Counted from the stretch's first letter, positions 25,909 to 34,292 are shown. The stretch is DNA of 36,819 bases from Lichenicola sp964249915 (GCA_964249915.1 CAXUEL010000012.1:1-36819), one strand, 5' to 3'. The notes: generated by a model not told the origin, from the sequence alone. Numbers and translations are program-made.

Positions 25909-25924
25909 CTGTTCCGCGAAACAG
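25909..25924. promoter_or_regulatory. Near-perfect palindrome before the S10 peptidase gene
   Basis: CTGTTCCGCGAAACAG pairs at seven of eight positions and lies 30 bases before the peptidase start, in the divergent region shared with the deaminase. It has the shape of a repressor or activator site; no regulator can be named. Confidence 0.3.
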
Positions 25925-25953
25925 TCCGGCTGTCATAACGCGTCGGGTCCCGC

Positions 25954-27522
25954 ATGCCTCCTGCCCATCCAGCATCCACTCGTCCGATCCGGCGGCCCGC
26001 CCTGCTCCTCGGCGCCATCCTTCTCGCCGCCTCGGCCGCTCCCGCCGGCACCGCCCGGGCCGAGGACGCGCACGCCACCTCCGCCGCCCCTCCCGCCCAC
26101 GACGCTCCCGCCGACAAGCCTGCCAAGTCCGACAACCCGCTGATCGACCTGCTGCCCGTCGACAGCGTCACCCACCACACCTACACCGCCCCCGGCGTGT
26201 CGCTCGGCTACACCGCCACCGCCGGCACCCTGACGCTGCGCGACGACAAGGGCGCACCGTCCGCCCGGGTGTTCTTCGTGTCCTACGCCGCCGATGGGCA
26301 GCCTGCGCAGCACCGTCCGGTCAGCTTCTTCTTCAACGGCGGCCCCGGCGCCGGCAGCGCGTTCCTGCACCTCGGCGCCGCCGGCCCGGTGGTGCTGAAC
26401 TTCCCCGCCTCCAACCCGACCGACGGCGCCAACGCCCAGCTCGGCCCCAACCCCGACAGCTGGCTGCGCTTCACCGACATGGTGTTCATCGACGCGATCG
26501 GCACCGGCTACAGCCAGCCCGAGCACCCGGACAAGGCCGACAAGCTGTTCTACGGCGTCAAGCAGGATGGATCCGCTTTTGCCGACGCGATCCGCATCTG
26601 GCTCGGGCGCAACCACCGCGAACGCTCGCCCAAGTACCTGGTCGGCGAAAGCTACGGCGGCATCCGCTCGATCAAGACCGCCTATGCGCTGCAGACCGAG
26701 CAGAACACCGAGCTCGCCGGCATCGTCATGGTGTCGCCGGCGATCGAGATGAGCCTGATCACCGACAACACCAACCCCCTGTCCAACGCCATGCTGCTGC
26801 CGAGCCTCGCTGCAGCCACCCTGGAGCGGACCGGAAAGCTCACCCCGCAGGCGGTCGACGATGCCTACCGCTACGCCTTCGGTCCCTACCTTTCGACCCT
26901 GGCCGGCCCCCCGCTCGACCACGACGCCGCCCGCACCTTCTACGCCAAGGTGGCCGACATGAGCGGCATCCCCGAAGCGGTGGTGGCCAAGGAGCGCGCC
27001 CAGCTCGACCCGTCCGCGCACGACGTGCGCAGCCGTGACGGCCGCCTGTACAGCCTGTACGACGACACCGTCTCCATCGCCGACCCCTACCCGGAAGGCA
27101 TCGACAATGCCGACAGCCCGGAGCCGGTGCTGTCCGGCTACGGCCTGGCCTACGGCAACGCCTTCACCGGCTATGTCGGCGACACGCTCGGCTACCACAC
27201 CGAGCTGAAATACGACCTGCTGAACCTCAAGGTGAACGGCGCCTGGGACTACAAGCAGGACGGCGACCTGATCTCGCGCGGCATGCCCGACCTGCGCAAG
27301 CTGCTGGCGCTCAACCCGTCGCTCCGCGTGTTCATCGCCAACGGCTACTTCGACATGACCTGCCCGTTCGGCTCCTCGCGCTGGCTGATCGAGCACATGC
27401 CGGTCGGTCGCGACCGCGTCCGGCTCAAGGTCTACCCCGGCGGCCACATGCTCTACACCAGGCCGGACAGCCGCGCCGCCCTGTCGCACGACATCGCCGC
27501 CCTCTACGCCGGCACGCCCTGA
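25954..27522 (+). CDS. Secreted S10 family serine carboxypeptidase
   Basis: Removes C-terminal residues from peptides; S10 enzymes typically work at acid pH. An N-terminal signal peptide (RRPALLLGAILLAASAAPAGTARA, about 13-36) predicts export, and a Pro/Ala-rich linker follows. The catalytic triad is visible: S233 in GESYGG, D467 in NGYFDMTCPF and H498 in PGGHMLYTRPDS. The oxyanion-side motif FFFNGGPGAGS (125-135) and the following DAIGTGYS are intact. The length, 522 residues, is normal for bacterial members. The ATG at 25954 begins the signal peptide directly. It overlaps or abuts a DUF2459 lipoprotein gene downstream, so the two may be one operon for envelope functions. Confidence 0.93.
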   Translation: MPPAHPASTRPIRRPALLLGAILLAASAAPAGTARAEDAHATSAAPPAHDAPADKPAKSDNPLIDLLPVDSVTHHTYTAPGVSLGYTATAGTLTLRDDKGAPSARVFFVSYAADGQPAQHRPVSFFFNGGPGAGSAFLHLGAAGPVVLNFPASNPTDGANAQLGPNPDSWLRFTDMVFIDAIGTGYSQPEHPDKADKLFYGVKQDGSAFADAIRIWLGRNHRERSPKYLVGESYGGIRSIKTAYALQTEQNTELAGIVMVSPAIEMSLITDNTNPLSNAMLLPSLAAATLERTGKLTPQAVDDAYRYAFGPYLSTLAGPPLDHDAARTFYAKVADMSGIPEAVVAKERAQLDPSAHDVRSRDGRLYSLYDDTVSIADPYPEGIDNADSPEPVLSGYGLAYGNAFTGYVGDTLGYHTELKYDLLNLKVNGAWDYKQDGDLISRGMPDLRKLLALNPSLRVFIANGYFDMTCPFGSSRWLIEHMPVGRDRVRLKVYPGGHMLYTRPDSRAALSHDIAALYAGTP

Positions 27523-28199
27523 GCGGGGTCGGCCGCCTGCGGGCGGCACGTCCGCTGCTGGCCGCCCCGTTACTGGTCTTCCTGTCCGGCTGCGCCACCC
27601 CGCCTGCCGCCTGCCTCGACCGGCCGCTCCGGTCCGGCGACGCGGTCTGGGTGGTCGACCACGGCTGGCACACCGACCTCGCGATCCCAGCCGGCAGCCT
27701 GCGCGGCCCGATGGCCGGGTTCCGCGCCGTGTTCCCGGGCATGACGGTGCTGCTGGTCGGCTTCGGCCGGCGCACCTTCATGACCGCACCGGTGACCGGC
27801 CTCGGCGACCTGCTGATCGGCCCGTTCCCGGGGGACGGCGTGCTTCTGCTCGCCGGCCTGACCGCACCTCCCGACCGCGCCTATGCCGACGGCACCGAGG
27901 TCCTGCTGAAGCTGTCCCCCAGCGCCGCCGAACGCCTGTCTGCCTTTCTTTGGCGCAGCTTCGCGCCCGACCGCCGTGGCCAGCCGCGCCGGCTCGGCCC
28001 GGGCTTCTTCCCCGGCAGCGCGTTCTACGCCGCCCGCCCGGGCTATTCAGGCCTCTACACCTGCAACACCTGGACCGAGGACGCCCTGCACCAGGCGGTC
28101 GGGGCACCGGACCCGGGCGGCGTCATGTTTGCCGGGCAGGTCATGACACGGATCGCGCGGAGCGCCGGCGCGGCCTGCGCGATCGCCGGCCACCCGTGA
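27519..28199 (+). CDS. DUF2459 (TIGR02117-like) lipoprotein, probable CTG start
   Basis: The core matches DUF2459 proteins: VWVVDHGWHTDLAIPAGSL, VLLVGFGRRTFM, and FYAARPGYSGLYTCNTWTEDAL near the end with the conserved CNTW. Function is unknown; some members are described next to PHA or stress genes. The open frame continues upstream of its first GTG (27651) and codes for a clear lipoprotein signal (RLRAARPLLAAPLLVFLSGC), so the gene must start earlier. The only plausible initiator is CTG at 27519, which overlaps the S10 stop as CTGA, in line with the ATGA and GTGA overlaps elsewhere in this window. With it the product is 226 residues. If CTG is not used, a sequencing error or an unseen start must explain the frame. 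Lipobox Cys is about residue 25. Confidence 0.75.
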   Translation: MSGVGRLRAARPLLAAPLLVFLSGCATPPAACLDRPLRSGDAVWVVDHGWHTDLAIPAGSLRGPMAGFRAVFPGMTVLLVGFGRRTFMTAPVTGLGDLLIGPFPGDGVLLLAGLTAPPDRAYADGTEVLLKLSPSAAERLSAFLWRSFAPDRRGQPRRLGPGFFPGSAFYAARPGYSGLYTCNTWTEDALHQAVGAPDPGGVMFAGQVMTRIARSAGAACAIAGHP

Positions 28200-28206
28200 T
28201 CCGGGC

Positions 28207-28377
28207 TCAGCTCCCGGGCGGCTGGCTGTAGGTCTGCACCGGCGCGGTCTGCCCGTTCGGCAGCACCACATAGGTCCGGCTCGGGCTGGACCCGCCGCCA
28301 CCCAGGCTCGAGCTGCACCCGCCCAGAACGGCGGAAGCCAGAAGGATCGTGGCGCAGGCGAAAGCACGGATCGTCAT
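28207..28377 (-). CDS. Very small lipoprotein
   Basis: A 56-residue product with a textbook lipobox: MTIRAFACATILLASAVLGGC, lipidated Cys at about 21. The mature part (about 35 residues) is Ser/Gly-rich, then Thr-Tyr-Val-Val-Leu-Pro-Asn-Gly-Gln-Thr and a Pro-rich end. Such small outer-membrane lipoproteins are common; this one matches no family I know. The ATG at 28377 has GGAG eight bases upstream; a longer frame from 28413 would put the signal peptide inside. It is convergent with the DUF2459 gene, eight bases apart. Confidence 0.65.
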   Translation of the reverse strand: MTIRAFACATILLASAVLGGCSSSLGGGGSSPSRTYVVLPNGQTAPVQTYSQPPGS

Positions 28378-28709
28378 GGCCTCGACTCCACCATGCGCGG
28401 CCCTCCACTTCAAGACGCTTCTTCAAGCGGCGGCCAGGGCACGAAGCCCGTCCCGGTGTCCCGTCCGGACACGGGCGGCACGCGGGGGCACGTTGCACCC
28501 CGTCCTCACGATCCCCTGGTTCCCTGGCCAGCGGAACAGCCATCGACACCCGTTCGAGCAGGCCTGGCGGCTGGTCAGGCCCCATCCGGGCGGCACGTCC
28601 CTGCCGTCGCCGGCCACGTTCCGCCAGGTGGTGGAGACGAGCGACCACAGGCCGGCAATCGCCCGGTCGGGCACCGACGGCGTCCCGACCGGAGGCCGCC
28701 ACCACGTCG
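28378..28709. other. Intergenic region without a gene, one hairpin
   Basis: I see no gene here. A bulged hairpin (CCC, then GTGTCC at 28456-28461, loop CGTCC, GGACAC at 28467-28472, then GGG) lies at 28452-28475. It could end transcripts from the DJ-1 gene, but it is more than 230 bases from that stop codon. The promoter of the tiny lipoprotein should also be here. Confidence 0.4.
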
Positions 28710-29423
28710 TCAGGCAGTCGCTCGCCCGCGCCGCGCCATGACGATGCGCACCGCCTCCTCGGTCGAGCCGCCGATCAGCGCCTGCGCCGCCGCCGTCACC
28801 GCCGGACCTGCCGAGGCCGGCGTCCCGCTGTCGAACGGCGGTGCCGGATCGTATTCCAGCAGCAGCTGCGTGGTCCGGGCCACGCCCTCGCCACGCAGCT
28901 CGGCCAGCAGCGTCAGGCCGAAATCGATGCCGGCCGTCACCCCGCCGCCGGTGAAGCGGTTGCGGTCCCCGACCACCCGCTCGTGCACCGCCCGGGCATC
29001 CGTCGCCTCGAGCGCGGGATACGCGGCCCAGTGCGTCGCCGCCCGGTAGCCGTCCAGCAGTCCGGCCATGCCGAGCAGCAGCGAACCGAAACAAACCGAG
29101 GTGACGTAGCGCGCCGTGGCCCCGGCCTTGGCCAGGAAGCCAAGGATCTCCTCGTCCTTCATCGCCTCGACGGTGCCGAAGCCGCCCGGCACGAACAGCA
29201 CGTCCAGGTCGCGCGGGGCATCCGCGAAGGTGGTGGTCGGGTTGAGCGACACGCCGGTATCGGTGGGCACCGGATCGAGCGTCTTCCAGAACAGCAGCGT
29301 CTGCCCGTGCATGCCGAGCGCCGCCTGCGGCCCCGCGAGGTCGAGCAGGGTGAAGCCCGGATACAGCAGCATGCCGAACACCAACGGCTTCTGCTCGCCG
29401 GGCGCGGGGGACTGGGCAGTCAT
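28710..29423 (-). CDS. DJ-1/PfpI family protein (isonitrile hydratase-like)
   Basis: A class I glutamine-amidotransferase-like fold. The nucleophile elbow reads VTSVCFGSLLLGMAGLLDGYRAATHW, placing Cys at about residue 111; related isonitrile hydratases (InhA) share the AGLL-GYRATxHW stretch. Other motifs are VFGMLLYPGFTLLDLAGP at the start, VLFVPGGFGTVEAM and NRFTGGGVTAGIDFGL. The exact activity is not fixed by sequence: hydratase, deglycase-like or sensor roles all occur. The ATG at 29423 has GGAG nine bases upstream; an ATG three codons earlier sits too close to it. The product has 237 residues. A GlxA-type regulator lies 119 bases upstream on the same strand, which suggests it controls this gene. 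Confidence 0.88.
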   Translation of the reverse strand: MTAQSPAPGEQKPLVFGMLLYPGFTLLDLAGPQAALGMHGQTLLFWKTLDPVPTDTGVSLNPTTTFADAPRDLDVLFVPGGFGTVEAMKDEEILGFLAKAGATARYVTSVCFGSLLLGMAGLLDGYRAATHWAAYPALEATDARAVHERVVGDRNRFTGGGVTAGIDFGLTLLAELRGEGVARTTQLLLEYDPAPPFDSGTPASAGPAVTAAAQALIGGSTEEAVRIVMARRGRATA

Positions 29424-29542
29424 GATCGGCATCTCCGGATGGCCAGGAGACGCTTCTACGAACCTCGCCCGGCATGGAGTGAGCGGCCGGATCGACAAAC
29501 ACCGATCATTTCCCGCCAAGATGGCGGTCGTGACCTGCCCGG

Positions 29543-30520
29543 TCAGGCGGGACCCCGATCCAACCCCGCCACGGCTGTCCCGTTGCCGAAGCGCCTGCGG
29601 TAGGTCGACGGGCTGACACCGGTGATCCGGGAGAACCGGCTCCGGAACGCGATCGGCGATTCGAACCCGCTCCGGACCGCGACCTGCTCGATCCCCAGTC
29701 CGGTCGACTCCAGCAGCGCCTGCGCCCGCCGCACCCGTGCCGTCAGGAGCCATTGCAGCGGCGTGGTTCCGACCTGCTCGCGGAACCGGCGGCTGAAGGT
29801 CCTCCCGCTCAGCCCCGCCTGCTGCGCCATGGCATCCAGCGTGATCGGCCGCGCCAGGTTGTCGGCCAGCCAGGCCAGGAACACGTCCAGGCTCGTCGGC
29901 GACAGGGGCGGAAGGTGGGCGATGAACTGGCTCTGCCCGCCGTCGCGTTCGAGCGGAACCACCGCCAGCCGGGCGGCCCGCGCCGCTGCCACCGCACCCA
30001 GGTCGCGCCGGACCAGGTGCAGGCACAGGTCCAGCCCGGCTGCCGCGCCGGCCGAGGTCAGGATGGCGCCGTTGTCGACGAACAGCACGTTCGGATCGAC
30101 CTCGACCAGCGGATGGCGCCGCGCCAGCTCGGCCGCCGCCATCCAGTGCGTGGTCGCGCGCTGCCCGTCCAGCAGCCCGGCCGCGGCCAGCACGAACGCG
30201 CCGGAACAGATCGACGCGATGCGCGCCCCGCGGACGGCAGCCTGCCGCAGCGCGCCCAGCACCGCCTCCGACACCGGCCTGCCCGGATCCTCGATGCCCG
30301 CAACCACCACCGTGTCCGCGGACGCCACGTCCGCCAGCGTCCCGGTCAGCCCGATCGCGTAGTACGACCGCCCCGTCTCGATCACGCGGCTCTCGCCGCA
30401 CACCCGGACCTCGTAGGCGCACGCCCCGCCCGGACCGGTCGCCCGGCCGAACACTTCGCACGGGATGGCGAGGTCGAAGGCCACGACCTGCGGCAGCACG
30501 AGAACGGCAACGACATGCAT
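29543..30520 (-). CDS. GlxA family AraC-type transcriptional regulator
   Basis: The N-terminal half (1-185) is a DJ-1/PfpI-like domain: VLVLPQVVAFDLAIPCEVFGRA, VVVAGIEDPGR, and SICSGAFVLAAAGLLDGQRATTHW around the elbow, with Cys105. The C-terminal part (about 213-315) is the AraC double helix-turn-helix: ITLDAMAQQAGLSGRTFSRRF, then IEQVAVRSGFESPIAFRSRF, and RITGVSPSTYRRRF. Such regulators sense a small molecule in the amidotransferase-like domain and activate nearby genes. The ATG at 30520 gives 325 residues, as expected for GlxA. It is divergent from the S53 peptidase gene and lies upstream of the DJ-1 gene on the same strand. Confidence 0.92.
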   Translation of the reverse strand: MHVVAVLVLPQVVAFDLAIPCEVFGRATGPGGACAYEVRVCGESRVIETGRSYYAIGLTGTLADVASADTVVVAGIEDPGRPVSEAVLGALRQAAVRGARIASICSGAFVLAAAGLLDGQRATTHWMAAAELARRHPLVEVDPNVLFVDNGAILTSAGAAAGLDLCLHLVRRDLGAVAAARAARLAVVPLERDGGQSQFIAHLPPLSPTSLDVFLAWLADNLARPITLDAMAQQAGLSGRTFSRRFREQVGTTPLQWLLTARVRRAQALLESTGLGIEQVAVRSGFESPIAFRSRFSRITGVSPSTYRRRFGNGTAVAGLDRGPA

Positions 30521-30667
30521 CGGACGGCTTCACCCCGGCTCCTCCCTCAACCTTGGGACGGGATGGCGGGAAGCAAGACGATCGCAGTGATCCCGCCATC
30601 GTCGCGGCAGCCCGGTGCGGCCGGAAGGCCGTCTCAATCATAGGACCGCGATACCAGCTTGTTGTCG

Positions 30668-30696
30668 TTGCACCATGCGGGCGATCCCCGCCTAAT
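30668..30696 (+). promoter_or_regulatory. Weak promoter candidate for the S53 peptidase gene
   Basis: TTGCAC (30668-30673), 17 bases, CCTAAT (30691-30696). The hexamers are only fair matches and the site is about 60 bases before the start codon. Confidence 0.25.
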
Positions 30697-30756
30697 GAAT
30701 CGGCTTATCGCGGCGCCCTCAGCATCCGGCCGGCGTCGCCTGCCACGGAGAAGCGC

Positions 30757-32910
30757 ATGTCGTCCATCCTGCGAGCCGCCCTGTTGCCGGGCCTGGTGGC
30801 GACGCTCCTTTGCGCCGCCGCACCGGTCGCACGCGCCACGGACCGGCTGGTCACCGCAACGATCGACGATCGCCAGACCGTTCCCCTTCCCGGGAACCTG
30901 CGTCCGGAGGCCACCGCCGCCAACGATCGCGGCGCCGTCGCCGATGACCGGCCCCTCGACCACATGCAGCTGCTGCTGAGCCGTCCCGCCGCGACCGCCG
31001 CCGCCCTCGACGGCTTCATCGCCGGCCTGAACGATCCCCGCTCGCCCGACTACCACGCCTGGCTGACCGCCGCGCAGTTCGGCACCCGCTTCGGCCCGTC
31101 CGCCTCCGACGTGCAGGATGTGGTCGGCTGGCTGCAGGACCACGGCTTCACCGTCAACGAGGTGCAGCCCAACCGGATGGTGATCGACTTCTCCGGCACC
31201 GCCGCCGCCGTGCGCGCCGCCTTCGGCACCGCCATCCACCGGTTCGCGGTGAACGGCGTCACCCACATCGCCAACGCGAGCGACCCGACCGTGCCGGCGG
31301 CCCTCGCCGGCATCGTCCGCGGCATCGTGTCGCTCAACGACTTCCGGCCGCATCCGCAGTACAGGCCTCGCCCGGCCTACACCTTCACCAGCGACGGCTC
31401 GGCCACCCACGCCGTGGTCCCGGCCGACCTCGCTACCGTCTACGACCTCAACCCGCTGTTCAGCGCCGGCACCTCCGGTCAGGGCCAGACCATCGTCGTG
31501 ATCGAGGACACCGACGTCTACAAGGCCGCCGACTGGACCACCTTCCGCTCCACCCTCGGCCTGTCCGGCTACACCGCCGGCTCCTTCACGCAGGTGCATC
31601 CGACCAGCAGCGCCAGGAGCTGTGCCGACCCCGGCGTGGTGGCCGGCAACGAGAGCGAGGCCACGCTGGACGCCGAATGGGCCAGCGCCGCCGCCCCCAG
31701 CGCCGCCATCGAGCTCGCCTCCTGCAAGGACACCAGCACCACCTTCGGCGGCCTGATCGCGCTGCAGAACCTGCTCAACGGCAGCCCGCCCGCCATCGTC
31801 AGCATCAGCTACGGCGAGTGCGAGGCGCTGAACGGCGCCACCGCAAACGCCGCCTACAGCGCCGCCTACCAGCAGGCGGTGGCGATGGGCGTGTCGGTGT
31901 TCGTGTCCGCCGGCGACGAGGGCGCGGCCAGCTGCGACGCCGACGAAACCTCCGCCACCCACGGCATCGCCGTCAGCGGCTTCGCCTCCACCCCCTACAA
32001 CGTCGCGGTCGGCGGCACCGACTTCGGCGACACCTACGCCGGCACCACCGCCACCTACTGGAACGCCGCCAACACCGCCGCCTACGGTTCCGCCCGCAGC
32101 TACGTCCCCGAGATTCCCTGGAACGATTCCTGCGCCAGCGCCCTGCTGACCACCGCCGCCGGCTACAGCACTCCCTACGGCTCCGCCGGCTTCTGCAACA
32201 GTGCCCTGGGCCGCGAGTACTACCTGACCACCGCCAGCGGCTCCGGCGGCCCGAGCGGCTGCGCCACCGGCACCCCGTCCCGCTCCGGCGTGGTCGGCGG
32301 CACCTGCAAGGGCACGCCCAAGCCGTCGTGGCAGGCCCTGGTCGGCAACCCGAAGGACGGGGTGCGCGACCTTCCCGACGTGTCGCTGTTCGCCGCCAAC
32401 GGCGTCTGGGGCCACTACTACGTGTTCTGCGACTCCGACGCCGCCGACGGCGGGGCTGCCTGCACCGGCGCTCCGAGCGGCTGGTCCGGCGCCGGCGGCA
32501 CCTCGTTCGCCTCGCCGATCCTGGCCGGCATCCAGGCCCTGGTGAACCAGCGGCAGGGTGCCCGCCAGGGCAACCCGAACCCGGTCTACTATGCCCTCGC
32601 CGCCACCGAATACGGCAGCGCCGGCAGCCCGTCCTGCAACTCCACCAGCGGCAATGCCGGCGCCTCCGGCTGCACCTTCCACGACGTCACGCAGGGCGAC
32701 ATGGACGTGAACTGCACCGGCACCACCGACTGCTACCTGCCGGGCGGCCGCAACGGCGTCCTGTCCACCAGCAGCGGCAGCTACGCCAAGGCCTACGGCA
32801 CCAGCACCGGCTGGGACTTCGCCACCGGCATCGGCTCGGTGAACGCCACCAACCTGGTCAACAACTGGGCCGCCGCAGCGGAGTCAGTCGCCCATACCGC
32901 GTCGGACTAG
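30757..32910 (+). CDS. Secreted S53 family peptidase (sedolisin/kumamolisin-like)
   Basis: Acid-active serine-carboxyl protease made as a proenzyme. A signal peptide (ILRAALLPGLVATLLCAAAPVARA, residues 4-27) directs export. Residues about 40-200 are the pro-kumamolisin activation domain (HMQLLLSRPAATAAALDGFIAGLNDP, QDVVGWLQDHGFTV). The catalytic residues are E301 and D305 (ESEATLDAEWASA, the family's E-x3-D), D387 (VFVSAGDEGAA) and S583 in GGTSFASPI. The region before the end has the calcium-site-like DFATGIGSVNA. Several cysteine pairs are typical of exported members. The ATG at 30757 has GGAG about seven bases upstream, giving 717 residues, long for the family but within range because of insertions around residues 465-520. 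Confidence 0.93.
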   Translation: MSSILRAALLPGLVATLLCAAAPVARATDRLVTATIDDRQTVPLPGNLRPEATAANDRGAVADDRPLDHMQLLLSRPAATAAALDGFIAGLNDPRSPDYHAWLTAAQFGTRFGPSASDVQDVVGWLQDHGFTVNEVQPNRMVIDFSGTAAAVRAAFGTAIHRFAVNGVTHIANASDPTVPAALAGIVRGIVSLNDFRPHPQYRPRPAYTFTSDGSATHAVVPADLATVYDLNPLFSAGTSGQGQTIVVIEDTDVYKAADWTTFRSTLGLSGYTAGSFTQVHPTSSARSCADPGVVAGNESEATLDAEWASAAAPSAAIELASCKDTSTTFGGLIALQNLLNGSPPAIVSISYGECEALNGATANAAYSAAYQQAVAMGVSVFVSAGDEGAASCDADETSATHGIAVSGFASTPYNVAVGGTDFGDTYAGTTATYWNAANTAAYGSARSYVPEIPWNDSCASALLTTAAGYSTPYGSAGFCNSALGREYYLTTASGSGGPSGCATGTPSRSGVVGGTCKGTPKPSWQALVGNPKDGVRDLPDVSLFAANGVWGHYYVFCDSDAADGGAACTGAPSGWSGAGGTSFASPILAGIQALVNQRQGARQGNPNPVYYALAATEYGSAGSPSCNSTSGNAGASGCTFHDVTQGDMDVNCTGTTDCYLPGGRNGVLSTSSGSYAKAYGTSTGWDFATGIGSVNATNLVNNWAAAAESVAHTASD

Positions 32911-32932
32911 CCGGTTGCTGGATCGAGTGGGA

Positions 32933-32951
32933 GCCCGGACGGCATCCGGGC
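32933..32951 (+). terminator. Terminator-like hairpin after the S53 gene
   Basis: GCCCGGA (32933-32939), loop CGGCA, TCCGGGC (32945-32951): a perfect 7-bp stem 23 bases after the stop codon, without a T-run. Confidence 0.45.
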
Positions 32952-33277
32952 ACGGCGACGTCCGTTCCTGCCAGGGCTGATCGGACTTTCCCGCTGCCGC
33001 CGTACCTGCGGGATCGGCTGCCTCGGAGACGACCTGGCGCGTCTCGTGATCGTAGCGGCGGAGCAGGCCCTGCCGGCGCCGTTCAAGGGCGTCCTTCGTC
33101 GAGATCCTGCCGCTGGCGCGGGAAACCGTGCCGGTGATGGCGGACCGCAGGCAGACGCCCCGCCATGACGACCGGCAGCCTCGAGCCACACCGCAAACCC
33201 GGCGCCATGTCCTGCGATCACCTCGAAAGAGTGACGCCGACTTGCATGAACCCTCGCGAGCGATGGGCGATTGCTCC
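32952..33277. other. Intergenic stretch, no convincing gene
   Basis: A minus-strand open frame covers most of this (to 33189, with peptide DALERRRQGLLRRYDHETRQVV), but it has no clear ribosome binding site or family match. I cannot support it as a gene; a decayed fragment is possible. Confidence 0.35.
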
Positions 33278-33324
33278 CACGCCCGGCCCCGCGCCGTTCA
33301 CCACGCCCCTTCCGGCCGGGCGTG
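33278..33324 (+). promoter_or_regulatory. Perfect 11-bp inverted repeat before the hydrolase gene
   Basis: CACGCCCGGCC (33278-33288) and GGCCGGGCGTG (33314-33324) can form a long stem with a 25-base loop. The 3' arm runs straight into the GAGG ribosome binding site of the next gene, so it could control translation or act as an operator. Confidence 0.5.
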
Positions 33325-33334
33325 AGGAACCTCC

Positions 33335-34255
33335 ATGAAGAACACCTTGCTGGCCTTGCCGATCCTGCTTGGCTCCACGGCACTTGCGCCCGCGATGGCA
33401 CAGGTCCTTCCGGCGCCGCCGACTCATGCGCAGGGAGTCGCTGCCGACACCCGCCAGGGATCCACGTTCGACGACAACGGCACCACGATCTTCTACCAGG
33501 TGACCGGAACCGGCACGCCGCTGGTGCTGATCCACGGCTATCCGCTTTCCGGTGCCCTGTTCCAGTTCCAGCAGACAGGCCTGGCCGCCAACTTCCAGGT
33601 CATCACGCTCGACCTGCCAGGCTTCGGCCGTTCCTCCGCACCTGCCGGTTTCGGCTCGACCGCCCTTTATGCCCACTACGTCCTCGACCTGATGAACCAC
33701 CTCGGCATCAACGCCGCGGTCATCGGCGGACATTCGATGGGCGGCCTCATCACGCAGGAGATCTACCGCGAGGCGCCACAGCGCTTCCTGGGCGTGATCC
33801 TGATCGACACGATCGCGATGGGCGCATCGCAGATCGAGCAGGGCGAATGGGCGGGCTACGCCTTCCAGGCCACCGACGGCGGCGTCTCGTCCATCATCGA
33901 CACCATCACGCCGCAACTTCTGACCGGCGTCACGCGCTCGGGCAATCTGACCGCCACCACCAGGATCGAGGACGTCATCGCCGAGGCTTCCGTCGCCGGG
34001 GCACAAGCCGGCGCCGAGACCCTCGCGATCCGACCGGACTATACCGCGCAGCTCGCGGCGATCAGCGTCCCTGTCCTCGTGGTCGAGGGACAGGAGGATC
34101 CGGTCTACGCGTTCCCGATCGCGCAAGCCCTGTCACAGCAGGTCCCGCATGGCACCCTGGCCCTGATCCCGGGCGCCTCCCACGTCAGCATCTACGAGCA
34201 GCCTGTTCTCGCCAACCAGGCGATCGCGTCCTGGGCGACTGCCAACGGGCTTTGA
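33335..34255 (+). CDS. Exported alpha/beta hydrolase
   Basis: A signal peptide (MKNTLLALPILLGSTALAPAMA) predicts export to the periplasm or beyond. The mature part is an alpha/beta hydrolase: oxyanion region PLVLIHGYPLSG, nucleophile elbow GGHSMGG (S134), acid D255 in VVEGQEDPVYAF and H283 in IPGASHVSIYEQP. The LDLPGFGRSSAP strand-turn is typical of esterase, haloperoxidase-like and epoxide hydrolase-like enzymes; the substrate is unknown. The ATG at 33335 has GAGG about seven bases upstream. At 306 residues it is a usual size for an exported member. A strong hairpin precedes the gene and a second follows it, so it is probably monocistronic. Confidence 0.9.
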   Translation: MKNTLLALPILLGSTALAPAMAQVLPAPPTHAQGVAADTRQGSTFDDNGTTIFYQVTGTGTPLVLIHGYPLSGALFQFQQTGLAANFQVITLDLPGFGRSSAPAGFGSTALYAHYVLDLMNHLGINAAVIGGHSMGGLITQEIYREAPQRFLGVILIDTIAMGASQIEQGEWAGYAFQATDGGVSSIIDTITPQLLTGVTRSGNLTATTRIEDVIAEASVAGAQAGAETLAIRPDYTAQLAAISVPVLVVEGQEDPVYAFPIAQALSQQVPHGTLALIPGASHVSIYEQPVLANQAIASWATANGL

Positions 34256-34262
34256 CCGGCAG

Positions 34263-34292
34263 GACCGGCGGGGAACGGCTCCCTCGCCGGTC
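34263..34292 (+). terminator. Strong hairpin after the hydrolase gene
   Basis: GACCGGCG (34263-34270) pairs with CGCCGGTC (34285-34292), and inside it GGGA (34271-34274) pairs with TCCC (34280-34283) over an ACGGC loop. It starts eight bases after the stop codon. There is no T-run, so Rho help may be needed. Confidence 0.6.

Noticed and set aside
30634..32682. Long minus-strand Gly/Ala/Val-rich open frame opposite the S53 gene
   Set aside because: Composition is that of an antisense frame of a GCC/ACC-rich gene; the sense protein has a signal peptide and all catalytic residues.
32884..33189. 101-codon minus-strand frame with RRRQGLLRRYDHETRQVV
   Set aside because: No ribosome binding site or family match, and it overlaps the S53 terminator hairpin. 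A decayed gene fragment remains possible but cannot be supported.
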